Shown here: positions 17,903 to 25,883 of the stretch, piece by piece
How the letters are laid out: each line of letters starts with the position of its first letter
Numbering within the stretch: the stretch's first letter is position 1
From: Agromyces cerinus
GTDB lineage: Bacteria > Actinomycetota > Actinomycetes > Actinomycetales > Microbacteriaceae
Direction of reading: 5' to 3'
DNA: 64,000 nt
NCBI RefSeq assembly: GCF_016907835.1
Contig: NZ_JAFBCT010000001.1
Coordinates: 806,001-870,000, forward strand
The notes under the pieces: model-generated
What the model saw: only the letters and a program-made list of their open reading frames with translations
Database searches by the model: none
What the model was told of the DNA's origin: nothing
Position numbers and translations under genes: made by a program

Positions 17903-19456
17903 ATGACTCTCTTCCGCCGTCGTGCGCGCCATTCGACGCTGCGTGTGATGCGAAAGGGCCTTCGCGTCCGGTTCGACTCGCCGGCGATCGGACGCACCGT
18001 CGGCGTCGAGGTGGACGGACATCGGATGTGGACCGTCGCGGTGCCGGAGACGGCGCACCGCACAACCCTCGTGCCCTGGCCCGCTGTGCTGCGAAACCAC
18101 CTGTCGGGTGCGGGGGACGTCGTGCTCAGGGACCAGAACAACGGTGCAGTGCTCGCCAGGGGGCGATTCGCCTGGCCCTCGCCTGAAGCGTCGATCGGCG
18201 TCGCGGATCTCGCCCGTGGGGGACAGGTCGTCGACAAGTGGGGCAAGCTCACTGATGCCCCGTCCGACGCTCTGCATCGACGGCTGATGGCGGCGATGCG
18301 CGAGGTGCTCGATGACCTCCAGGAACTCGGGTACACAGTGGCGATCACCGGGGGCACCCTGCTCGGCGCGGTGCGCGAAGGCCGCATCCTCGCTCACGAC
18401 GATGATGTCGACCTGCTCGTGTACCTGGGTCGGATCGCCCCGCCCGACGTCTCGATCGCGTCGTACGCTCTGGAGCGGAGCATCCGCTCGCGTGGGCACG
18501 AGGTGATCCGTCACAGCGACGCGCACCTGCAGGTGCTCTTCGGCGACGAGGACTCCGAGGCGCATGTCGACCTGTTCCTCGGCTTCCACGATCGAGGACT
18601 GTACAACCAGCCCATCGCCGTACGCGGCGGCTTTCCCGTCGAATCGCTCCTCCCGCTCAGCGAGCAACGACTCGAGGGAGTCGCGGTGCCGTCGGTCGCG
18701 GATGCGGAGGGGTGGTTGGCCCTCTGCTACGGCGAGGGCTGGAGCACTCCCGATCCGGCGTTCCGGTTCGACACCAGGGCGCCGACCCGTCGGCGTTTCG
18801 AGAACTGGTTCGGCGTGTACGACTTCAACCGCGACTTCTGGGAGCGGCACACCAGGCTCGGGCGCTCGCAACCCTGGTGGGGCGATGCGAAGCGCATGCT
18901 CGCCATGACCCGCCGCGGCGACCGAATCCTCGACCTCGGTTGCGGCGACGGCGCGCTCGCCGAGGAGCTCGCAGGGGCCGGGCGGCAGGTGCTCGCGGCC
19001 GATTACTCCCGTCGGGCGCTCGCCGAAGCGAGCGACCGCCCCGGAGTCAGCGCACAGCGGTTGAATCTCGCCGATCGGCGCGCAGTGCTCGATTTCGTCG
19101 CAGACGAGCTGCGCGATGATCGTCACCGCCACGTCTTCCTGTCGAACGTGCTCGCGTCGGTCACCAAGGAGACCCGGGCGAACGTGTTCCTCATGCTGCG
19201 GGCGCTGCTGGACTCGGGATCCGTCGCGCTCGCGTCGTTCCCGGTGAATGCTTCGCTCGTCTACGACCACCACAGGCCCGACACCTGGCATCTGCCGGTG
19301 AAGTGGCTGCGCGAAGAGGCATCGGCCTACGGGCTCGTGTGCGTCGTCGAGTCACGTCGGGTGCGTTCGACCTCGGCAGGCCCACGAACGGTCGCACGGG
19401 TGCGGATCTACAGTACGAGAGGGGCCGCGCGTGCGGTCCAGGAGGAGGCACGGTGA
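17903..19456 (+). CDS. LicD-family nucleotidyltransferase-like domain fused to a SAM methyltransferase
   Basis: A 517-residue two-domain protein. After a beta-rich N-terminus (1-125), residues about 130-290 carry the LicD signature GGTLLGAVR (150-158) with HDDDVDLL (165-172), the metal site used for phosphoryl-linked substituent transfer, as in phosphocholine decoration. Residues about 320-510 are a class I methyltransferase, with RILDLGCGDGALAEEL near 342-356 as the SAM loop. The predicted job is to add and/or methylate a phosphate-linked substituent on a wall glycan. The ATG at 17903 has GAAGGAAG about 9 nt upstream. The gene is followed by a coupled small coiled-coil gene. Confidence 0.8.
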   Translation: MTLFRRRARHSTLRVMRKGLRVRFDSPAIGRTVGVEVDGHRMWTVAVPETAHRTTLVPWPAVLRNHLSGAGDVVLRDQNNGAVLARGRFAWPSPEASIGVADLARGGQVVDKWGKLTDAPSDALHRRLMAAMREVLDDLQELGYTVAITGGTLLGAVREGRILAHDDDVDLLVYLGRIAPPDVSIASYALERSIRSRGHEVIRHSDAHLQVLFGDEDSEAHVDLFLGFHDRGLYNQPIAVRGGFPVESLLPLSEQRLEGVAVPSVADAEGWLALCYGEGWSTPDPAFRFDTRAPTRRRFENWFGVYDFNRDFWERHTRLGRSQPWWGDAKRMLAMTRRGDRILDLGCGDGALAEELAGAGRQVLAADYSRRALAEASDRPGVSAQRLNLADRRAVLDFVADELRDDRHRHVFLSNVLASVTKETRANVFLMLRALLDSGSVALASFPVNASLVYDHHRPDTWHLPVKWLREEASAYGLVCVVESRRVRSTSAGPRTVARVRIYSTRGAARAVQEEAR

Positions 19457-19665
19457 ACCGCTTCGAGATGGCAGTGCGCAGGCTGATGCGCCGCTCGTCG
19501 GCCGCGCCCCAGCCGCCGGAGATCGCACGTCTCGAGTCCGAGATCGCAGCGTTGCGCGGTGAGATTGACGAACTGCGGGCGGATTCCCGTCGCATCGCCG
19601 AACTGTACGACCTCGTCTTCGAGCGCTTGCGCAGCGACGCCGGCGACGAGTCGGCACGCCACTGA
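19453..19665 (+). CDS. Small coiled-coil protein coupled to the LicD fusion
   Basis: A 70-residue protein beginning VNRFEMAVRRLMRRSS. Residues about 22-60 form a regular heptad-like pattern (IARLESEIAALRGEIDELRA), so a short coiled coil is likely. The GTG overlaps the TGA of the LicD fusion by 4 bp and is preceded by a strong GGAGGAGG ribosome site located inside the upstream gene. I do not recognise a family. A scaffold or oligomerisation partner of the fusion enzyme is the simplest guess. Confidence 0.7.
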   Translation: MNRFEMAVRRLMRRSSAAPQPPEIARLESEIAALRGEIDELRADSRRIAELYDLVFERLRSDAGDESARH

Positions 19666-19773
19666 CCCATCGCCGCCGACCCGTCGACGGAGACTTGTGA
19701 CGGAGCGACGGCGAGCAGAGGCCCCGCCCGACGGGCATCGCGCCGCGTTAGCCGACGGCCCGCCGAGCGGCGA

Positions 19774-21168
19774 TCAGCGCGGAGCGGCGGCGACCTGAAT
19801 ATCGACGATCTGACCCGTGAGTTCGGAATCGAGCACCCGAAGGGCCACCGTCGCGACGTGATCGGGGTCGAGCAGCGTGTGCGTCGGTTCGTCGCCGAAG
19901 GCCCGAGTGCGCATCGGCGTGCGCGTGCGCTGCGGGTTCAGGCAGTTCACGCGGACCCCGGCCTCGGCCCACTCGTCGGCGAGGGCCTGCGTGAGGTTCA
20001 CGACGCCGGCCTTCGTCGCCGAGTACATGCTGTACCCGGCGCGCCCACGGGTGTACGAACTCGAGGTGAACAGCAGCAGCTGGCCGCCCGACGACTCCAG
20101 GTACTCGTAGGACTCCTGCGCGATCTTGGCGGGCGCGAGGAGGTTCGTCTCGAGCGTGTTGCGCAGACGCTTCTTCGAGGTGCTCGTCAGGTTCGCGATC
20201 GACAGCACACCGGCCGTGATGACCACATAGTCGATCGGCCCGTCGGCAGCCGCGTCTCGGAGGGCGTGACGAACCTGCTTGCGCGAGGTGATGTCGGTGC
20301 CGGTGGCACTCCGACTGTATGCGTGAACGCGTGCGCCGGCGGATTCGGCCTGGGCGACGATGCTCGCGCCGATGCCGTAGCTCGCACCGAAGACGACGAT
20401 CGACTTGCCGCTGAGATCGAGTTCAGCGGTCCCGTCACCCGTCTGGGCAGTCAGCGACGTCGTCTGCAGCTGGAAGATCTTGTCGGCGATGTGGATGTCG
20501 AGCGGCTCGGTGATCTTCATGTTCTCGGCCGTGCCGGCGATCACCTTGATGGGAACGTCGGGGAGGTAGGTGAAGATGACGCCGCAGTCGTCGGTCGCCG
20601 CGAAATCGGGATCCGCTCCCGCGAGTTCGTACGCACGCCGGATGACCGAGAGACGGAACGCCTGGGGAGTCTGGCCGCGACGCAGCCGAGCCCGGTTGGG
20701 AATGCCGGTGATGATCGAGTCGTCATCGACCTCGATGATGGTGTCGGCCGAGGGGATCGCCGTGTCGACCGCGTCGAACTCGTCGAGTGCGTTCACGCAG
20801 TCCTCGATGATGCGGTCGTCGACGAACGGTCGAACGGCGTCGTGGAAGAGCACCTTCGGGTCGGAATCGGTCGGCAGCGCTGCGAGGGCGAGTCTGGTCG
20901 TGTCGTTCCGGGTCTCCCCTCCCGGTAGCACCGCAGTGAGCTTCGTGAATCGCGGATCGCTCGTCAACTGCTCGAGCTCGTGGATGCTTCCGGCGTTCAT
21001 CATGACGAGCACCTCGTCGATGAGCGGGCTCGCCTCCAGGGCTTCGAGCGTGTGCTCGACGATCGCCTTGCCCGCGATGCGGATCAACTGCTTGGGCATG
21101 CCGAGGCCGACTCGCACGCCGATGCCGCCGGCGAGCACGACGGCGTAGGTGCGGTTCTGGCTAGTCAT
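19774..21168 (-). CDS. Bifunctional IspD-like cytidylyltransferase / short-chain reductase (CDP-ribitol synthesis type)
   Basis: A 464-residue fusion. Residues about 1-230 are an IspD-type cytidylyltransferase (YAVVLAGGIGVRVGLGMPKQ; FHDAVRPFVDD; RGQTPQAFR). Residues about 240-464 are a short-chain dehydrogenase (SIVVFGASYGIGASI; catalytic YSMYSATK). This order matches Bcs1 of Haemophilus, which reduces ribulose 5-phosphate and activates it to CDP-ribitol. The ATG at 21168 overlaps the stop of the TagH-like gene, and the downstream end converges on the coiled-coil gene. The polyol (ribitol versus another) is inferred from family and neighbours. It is not the MEP-pathway IspD, which is not fused to an SDR. 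Confidence 0.83.
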   Translation of the reverse strand: MTSQNRTYAVVLAGGIGVRVGLGMPKQLIRIAGKAIVEHTLEALEASPLIDEVLVMMNAGSIHELEQLTSDPRFTKLTAVLPGGETRNDTTRLALAALPTDSDPKVLFHDAVRPFVDDRIIEDCVNALDEFDAVDTAIPSADTIIEVDDDSIITGIPNRARLRRGQTPQAFRLSVIRRAYELAGADPDFAATDDCGVIFTYLPDVPIKVIAGTAENMKITEPLDIHIADKIFQLQTTSLTAQTGDGTAELDLSGKSIVVFGASYGIGASIVAQAESAGARVHAYSRSATGTDITSRKQVRHALRDAAADGPIDYVVITAGVLSIANLTSTSKKRLRNTLETNLLAPAKIAQESYEYLESSGGQLLLFTSSSYTRGRAGYSMYSATKAGVVNLTQALADEWAEAGVRVNCLNPQRTRTPMRTRAFGDEPTHTLLDPDHVATVALRVLDSELTGQIVDIQVAAAPR

Positions 21169-21914
21169 CGGGTTAGCCCTTTCAGGGTCGGGATGGCGTC
21201 GTCGATCGGGCCGTCGAACATCATCTCGCCGCGCCGGATGACGATGCCGCGCGAGCAGATGTCGGCCACCATGCCGAGATCGTGGCTCACGATGAAGAGG
21301 GTCTTGCCCGCGGCGACGAGTTCGCGGATCTTTGCCTTGCACTTCTCGCGGAACGGAGCGTCGCCGACCGCGAGCACCTCGTCGACGAGGAGGATGTCGA
21401 GCTCGGTGTGGATCGCGACGGAGAAGGCCAGGCGCACGAACATGCCCGAGGAGTAGTGCTTGACCTCGGTGTCGATGAACTCGCCGATCTCGCTGAACGC
21501 CACGATCTCGTCGAATCGCGCGTCGATCTCGTCTTTCGTCATGCCGAGAATCGCGGCGTTGAGGTACACGTTCTCACGACCGGACAGGTCGGGGTGGAAC
21601 CCCGCACCGACTTCGATGAGACCGGCGACCCGGCCACGGGTGAGGATGCGGCCCTCGTCGGGGCGGAGCACGCCGGAGACCAGTTTCAGGAGCGTCGACT
21701 TGCCCGAGCCGTTGTATCCGAGCAGGGCGACCGCTTCCGACTCGCCGACCGTGAAGTCGATCCCCTTCAGCGCCTCGAACGACGTGGAGGTCTTCTTGCG
21801 CTTCAGCCACGCGACGAAGGTCTCTTTGAACGAATGGGTGTGATGGAGCGTGTAGGTCTTGCCCACGCCCTCGATGATGATGCGCGGAGGGTCGAGCTCA
21901 GAGATCTTGGGCAA
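21165..21914 (-). CDS. Teichoic-acid/polysaccharide ABC exporter ATPase, TagH/Wzt-like
   Basis: A 249-residue ATPase. Walker A GYNGSGKST, the signature HYSSGMFVRLAFS (in place of LSGGQ, typical of the TagH/Wzt/KpsT class), Walker B DILLVDEVLAVGD and the H-loop VSHD are all present. It ends shortly after the nucleotide-binding domain, without the glycan-recognition extension of Wzt. It overlaps the permease gene by 17 bp and the CDP-ribitol-type gene by 4 bp, so the three form an operon that makes and exports a polyol-phosphate polymer. Confidence 0.92.
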   Translation of the reverse strand: MPKISELDPPRIIIEGVGKTYTLHHTHSFKETFVAWLKRKKTSTSFEALKGIDFTVGESEAVALLGYNGSGKSTLLKLVSGVLRPDEGRILTRGRVAGLIEVGAGFHPDLSGRENVYLNAAILGMTKDEIDARFDEIVAFSEIGEFIDTEVKHYSSGMFVRLAFSVAIHTELDILLVDEVLAVGDAPFREKCKAKIRELVAAGKTLFIVSHDLGMVADICSRGIVIRRGEMMFDGPIDDAIPTLKGLTR

Positions 21915-22767
21915 AGCGGCCCTCCAGCCTGCGGAACACGAACTGTCCGATGACGAGCATGACGAGTGCGACGACGATCGAGATGCCTGCGAGCAGCCAG
22001 AGGTGCTCTGGCCGGTTCGTCGTCTCCGAGGTCGTCGGGTACCAGAACGCCGAATGGAACAACTCGACCGCCGAGGTCAACGGATTCAACATGTAGAGCT
22101 CGTAGAGCCAGGGCGGCAGCTTGTCTTTCACCATCGACGACGCGTAGAGCACCGGTGAGGTGTATGTCGCGAACATCAGGATGAGTTCGACGAGATTCTG
22201 CGAATCTCGATACGAAACATTGATCGATCCGAACAAGAGGCCCAGCCCGGTCGCGATGAGCAGCACGATCAGAATTGCGAGCAGAGCTCCGGCGAGTTGC
22301 ACGGCCGTCGGAACCCATCCGGCAATCAGGCAGACCGTGAGCAGGATCGTGAGCTGCGGCAGGAAGTGTACGAAGGCGATGAAGACGTCGGCGATCGGGA
22401 AGAGCTCTCGGGGGAGGTAGATCTTCTTGACCAGCGCCTTGTTGTTGACGATGGACTTCGTCGCATTGCCGAAGGCCTCGTTGAAGAGGTTCACCACGAC
22501 GATGCCCGAGAACAGGTAGATCGGGAACGATTCGATGCCGCGGTTCAGGCCGAGGAAGACACCCATCACCACCCAATAGATGAAGAACTGGGCGGTCGGC
22601 TTGACGTAGGACCAGGCCCAGCCGAGGACGGAACCGTGGTAGCGGGTGAGGATCCCCTTGCGGACCAGCAGTCGCAGCAGGTATCCGTAGCTGAACACGT
22701 CGAGGATCCCTCGACCGGTCCCAGGTACGGTGAACGCCGACAGGTCGACGGAATCGGACTTGGACAT
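21898..22767 (-). CDS. Teichoic-acid/polysaccharide ABC exporter permease, TagG/Wzm-like
   Basis: A 289-residue ABC-2 type permease with six membrane segments, the first after about residue 60. It includes the amphipathic stretch LTRYHGSVLGWAWSYVKP, which is typical of TagG/Wzm/KpsM permeases and ends in the VLGxxWxxxxP pattern. The ATG at 22767 is preceded by TAGAAT with a 7-nt gap, so the operon mRNA is probably leaderless. It works with the ATPase that follows to move a lipid-linked polymer across the membrane. Confidence 0.92.
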   Translation of the reverse strand: MSKSDSVDLSAFTVPGTGRGILDVFSYGYLLRLLVRKGILTRYHGSVLGWAWSYVKPTAQFFIYWVVMGVFLGLNRGIESFPIYLFSGIVVVNLFNEAFGNATKSIVNNKALVKKIYLPRELFPIADVFIAFVHFLPQLTILLTVCLIAGWVPTAVQLAGALLAILIVLLIATGLGLLFGSINVSYRDSQNLVELILMFATYTSPVLYASSMVKDKLPPWLYELYMLNPLTSAVELFHSAFWYPTTSETTNRPEHLWLLAGISIVVALVMLVIGQFVFRRLEGRFAQDL

Positions 22768-22780
22768 CCTGACGATTCTA
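22765..22780 (-). promoter_or_regulatory. Leaderless promoter of the TagGH/CDP-ribitol operon
   Basis: On the minus strand GCATAGAATCGTCAGGATG: TAGAAT (22775-22780) matches the -10 consensus at five of six positions and ends 7 nt before the ATG. The AGG next to the ATG is too close for a ribosome site. Confidence 0.6.
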
Positions 22781-22824
22781 TGCTCCAACGGCGGGCTGGA
22801 CTTACCGCTCCTCTCGGCGGGCAC

Positions 22825-24102
22825 TCAGCTGCGTTTGAGCGCGTCCCGCCAACTCATGTCGCGAGCCGCCTTGACCGCGCAGATCACGACGAGCATCCAA
22901 CCGCCCTCGTAGAGGGCGAAGCTCTCCGCTGCCGAGGTGACGGCGATCGCGACGAGCACGAGCGCGGGCCAGAGGTACACACTGCTGCGGCGGTTCGATG
23001 CAAGAAGCCACGCGCGTACGAGGGCGACGCCGATGAGCGCGGCGAAGGCGAGTGCACCGATGACGCCCACCTGGAAGTACGCGTCGAGATAGGCGTTCAG
23101 GGCGGACTCGTGCGCACGACCGGTCGCCGCCTCGATCCAGGTGTACGGCGGGGCATCGGGCCATTTGCCGACCCACCCCCACCCCTGCAGCGGATTGAGG
23201 CTCAAATATCTCGACAGTTCGCGCCAGACGTCGAGTCGCACATCGAACTCAGCGCGGGCGTCGATCAGCTCGATGATCCGCACTCGGAGGATCCAACCGC
23301 TGATCAGCGCCGCCGCCGCGGTGCTGAGCAGGGCGACCTGCCAGGCCCAGCGCTTCGCCTGCGGTACTCGGCGGAGCCCGTACAGCGCCCCCAGGGCGAC
23401 GACGACGGCCCCCAACGCGATCCAAGTCGTCGGCGAGCCCGAGAACACGAGCGCGAGGAGCGCCATGCCGATCGACAGCAGCGCCCGCGTGCGGCTGACG
23501 ATGTTGGTCCGCCACTCGACGATGAACGTGACGAGCGCGATAAGAGCGACGAACCCGAGCATGTTGCGCGATCCGAAGATGCCCTGGATCGGTCCGAGGT
23601 CGGCGATGTCGCCCTGGATGCCCAGGAAGACGATCGGGACGTCGAGCAGGATCCCCGACAACACCTCGAGCGCGAGGGAGACGGCGAGGAGGACACGCAG
23701 CACGTCGCCGACGGCTCGCACGATCTGGATCGTGTCGCGCATCAGCGCGATGTAGACGCCCAGCACTCCGTAGGCGACGAGATAGCCAACGCGAAGTGCC
23801 GAGGCGCCCGGCGTCGTGCTCCAGATCACCGAGGCGGCGCACCATCCGACGAAGACGAGGATGGTGAGTGGCAGGATCCCGTACCACTCGATCACCCGCC
23901 ACCTCGTGACGAGCGACGCGCCGCAGAGGAGCAGCAGCGCGAGGAGCGCGGCGAGCACCCCGGGCCAACCGATGGTCGCGCGGAGGGCGTGGGTGCTGAA
24001 CGCGAGCCCGATCGCGATTAGCGAGAGCGCCTGGGCGAACCTGGCCGAGCCCACGAACGCACGCAGCGCATCGGCCCGGCCGGTGGGCGCGTTCGAGGTC
24101 AT
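22825..24102 (-). CDS. O-antigen ligase family membrane protein, copy 2
   Basis: A 425-residue polytopic protein with about 11 hydrophobic segments. The large extracytoplasmic loop contains FGSRNMLGFVALIALVTFIV and, later, RLDVWRELSRYLSLNPLQGW with GWGWVGKW, the Wzy_C/ligase pattern of WaaL-like proteins. The ATG at 24102 overlaps the stop of the upstream copy (ATGA). Such proteins polymerise or ligate undecaprenyl-linked glycans on the outer face of the membrane. Which reaction each copy performs cannot be read from sequence. Confidence 0.85.
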   Translation of the reverse strand: MTSNAPTGRADALRAFVGSARFAQALSLIAIGLAFSTHALRATIGWPGVLAALLALLLLCGASLVTRWRVIEWYGILPLTILVFVGWCAASVIWSTTPGASALRVGYLVAYGVLGVYIALMRDTIQIVRAVGDVLRVLLAVSLALEVLSGILLDVPIVFLGIQGDIADLGPIQGIFGSRNMLGFVALIALVTFIVEWRTNIVSRTRALLSIGMALLALVFSGSPTTWIALGAVVVALGALYGLRRVPQAKRWAWQVALLSTAAAALISGWILRVRIIELIDARAEFDVRLDVWRELSRYLSLNPLQGWGWVGKWPDAPPYTWIEAATGRAHESALNAYLDAYFQVGVIGALAFAALIGVALVRAWLLASNRRSSVYLWPALVLVAIAVTSAAESFALYEGGWMLVVICAVKAARDMSWRDALKRS

Positions 24103-25493
24103 CGGGCCTCGTCGCCCGATGACTCGAGGGATCCGTGTCCGGGGCTGGGCGCACTTCGTCGCAGGACGTCGGGCGGTGCGTCGGCCGGGAGCGGTTCGTG
24201 CTCCCATTGACGGCGCTTCGTCGCCCAGGCGATTGCGATGAGCAGCACCCAACCGCTCTCGACCAGGATTCGGCTCTCGGCGAGGCTCTGGCCGATGAGT
24301 GCGACGAGCAGCAGCATCGGCAGCAGCGCGGCGAACGAGTGGGGGAGCGGGCGCCCGGAGGAATCCATCGGTCGGTCCACCGCGAGGAACCACGAACGCC
24401 ACAGCGCACCGATCACGATCGCGGCGAAGGCGAGCAACCCGATGATACCGAGCTGCATCCAGACGTCGAGCCAGGCGTTGTGCGCCTGCAGATACACGAC
24501 GCCCTTGCGGACGGCGAGGTCGTCGAAGGGCTCTACGAACGGATTCCAGTACCCGACCCAACCCCAGCCTGCCAGTGGTCGCTCGGTCGCCAAGCCGATC
24601 ACCGCATTCCAGATGTCGAGCCGGCCCGTGAGGTCGTCTCCCTTCCCGAAGAGTTCGAGCAGTCCGTTCCAGAAGACCACGAGCAAGGCGACGGATGCCA
24701 CGAGCACGCCGGCTGCGGCGAGATAGACGCCACGTCGGCGCTCGGGGCCGACACGGCGCATCCACAGCGCGAAAAGGAGTGCGACGACGACGATCGCCGC
24801 CACGAGGATCACGGTCGCCGAGCGGGTGAGCACGAAGACGAGTCCGGCGATCACGAGCCACGTGATGCCGGAGGCGCGCCGCATGCTGCCCGCAGCCAGA
24901 AGGACCGCGAAGATGATGATTCCGAGCAGAGCGGTCATGGCGAGGATGTTGCGGCTCGCGACGATGCCCTCGATCGGGCCACCGTCGAAGAGCAGCGCTC
25001 GCGACCAGTAGAACGCCATCGGGATCTTCTCGGCGTTCGGATCGAAGTCGGGGAAGTACGGCAGCAGCGGTTCGCGCACGAACACCGCGACAATGAACTC
25101 GAACAGTAGCGAGAGCGCGAGCACCCATTTGATCGCGGCACTGAGTGAACGGACGATTCCCGACCAGGGAAGGCTGAGCGCAAGCGCCACGGCCACGAAC
25201 GTGGTGAGGAGCGTGAGCGCGACCCCGAGCAGAGAGGCGCCCGGGTAGAACGACCACGCGATCGAGAGCGTCGCCACGACGAGGAAGACGAGCGTCGACT
25301 TCGGCGTCCGCCGCCAGTTCCACTTCGGCTTCACCTGGAGGACGAGCCAGGTCGCGCCGATGAGCACGAGACCGACGACGATGCCGAACCCCCACCAGCC
25401 GAGGAGGTTTCGCCAGAACTGGCCCGCGAGCAACGTGAAGACCGCGAACGTCGCGTACGCGCCGATTAGCGCGTTGCGCCGAGGGGACTCCAT
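24099..25493 (-). CDS. O-antigen ligase family membrane protein, copy 1
   Basis: A 464-residue paralogue of the next gene with about 11-12 membrane segments. Shared features are VASRNILAMTALLGIIIFAV, the loop GRLDIWNAVIGLATERPLAG, and GWGWVGYWNPF, then AHNAWLDVWMQLGIIGLLAF. The C-terminal tail is charged and proline-rich. The ATG at 25493 has TAGCCT 7 nt upstream and no ribosome site. Tandem ligase-like genes may divide polymerisation and transfer to peptidoglycan or a protein between them (inference). Confidence 0.85.
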   Translation of the reverse strand: MESPRRNALIGAYATFAVFTLLAGQFWRNLLGWWGFGIVVGLVLIGATWLVLQVKPKWNWRRTPKSTLVFLVVATLSIAWSFYPGASLLGVALTLLTTFVAVALALSLPWSGIVRSLSAAIKWVLALSLLFEFIVAVFVREPLLPYFPDFDPNAEKIPMAFYWSRALLFDGGPIEGIVASRNILAMTALLGIIIFAVLLAAGSMRRASGITWLVIAGLVFVLTRSATVILVAAIVVVALLFALWMRRVGPERRRGVYLAAAGVLVASVALLVVFWNGLLELFGKGDDLTGRLDIWNAVIGLATERPLAGWGWVGYWNPFVEPFDDLAVRKGVVYLQAHNAWLDVWMQLGIIGLLAFAAIVIGALWRSWFLAVDRPMDSSGRPLPHSFAALLPMLLLVALIGQSLAESRILVESGWVLLIAIAWATKRRQWEHEPLPADAPPDVLRRSAPSPGHGSLESSGDEAR

Positions 25494-25506
25494 GCGGACA
25501 AGGCTA
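25491..25506 (-). promoter_or_regulatory. Leaderless promoter of the ligase pair
   Basis: Minus strand GGTAGCCTTGTCCGCATG: TAGCCT (25501-25506), then 7 nt, then the ATG at 25493. No Shine-Dalgarno sequence. Confidence 0.55.
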
Positions 25507-25644
25507 CCGCGCGGCTGAGATCGCGTCGGGGTAGTCGTTGACGTTCACGGCGAGGTGACCGGCGTCGGCGAACACCTCGGGATCGTGCGTGACGTCAGCA
25601 CCACTCGTCTCGATGTCGAGCGCATCGACGGGACTCGTGGCCAT
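25504..25644 (-). pseudogene. Possible 3' remnant of an unknown gene in a 390-bp gap
   Basis: The gap 25494-25883 has no complete gene that I can support. Within it a 46-codon frame from ATG 25644 to TAG 25504 has native-looking codon choice (GAC, ATC, GTC, AAC, TAC) and an acidic product ending EVFADAGHLAVNVNDYPDAI. The same frame stays open upstream to about 25905 but there it becomes arginine-rich and unlike the neighbours. It lacks a ribosome site and a good -10. I read it as the tail of a decayed gene; it could also be a small real gene. The remainder of the gap holds the promoter of the next gene. Confidence 0.3.
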
Positions 25645-25844
25645 ATTGTCGAATGATCGCGACGGGGTGACAGTGCGCTGAGTGCGCCGGGTGAGGGCTG
25701 CCGGATCGGGGCGTGGCATGACGTCCACGTCAGGCCTGTCGCCGAGCGCTCGATCCCGGAGCGTGCCATGCCCTCGATCTGGCGCTTTGCGATCGGCTTC
25801 GAGATGCAACAGATCGGGTCGGCCCTTGTACATGTGCGAACGCG

Positions 25845-25850
25845 TAGACT
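25845..25850 (+). promoter_or_regulatory. Putative -10 element of the TagF-like fusion gene
   Basis: TAGACT in CGCGTAGACTCGTCC, giving a predicted start near 25857 and a leader of about 27 nt before the TTG at 25884. The 10-mer TAGACTCGTC is identical to that upstream of the LicD fusion. Confidence 0.4.
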
Positions 25851-25883
25851 CGTCCAGTCGCTTTGAGGATTCCGGAGACATCT

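Noticed and set aside
19774..21168. Annotation as IspD of the MEP pathway
   Set aside because: The C-terminal half is a full SDR domain and the gene is coupled to TagGH; MEP-pathway IspD is a single domain usually near ispF.
25863..25883. Start of the TagF-like fusion at the TTG at 25863
   Set aside because: No ribosome site there; the TTG at 25884 has GGAG at 5 nt.
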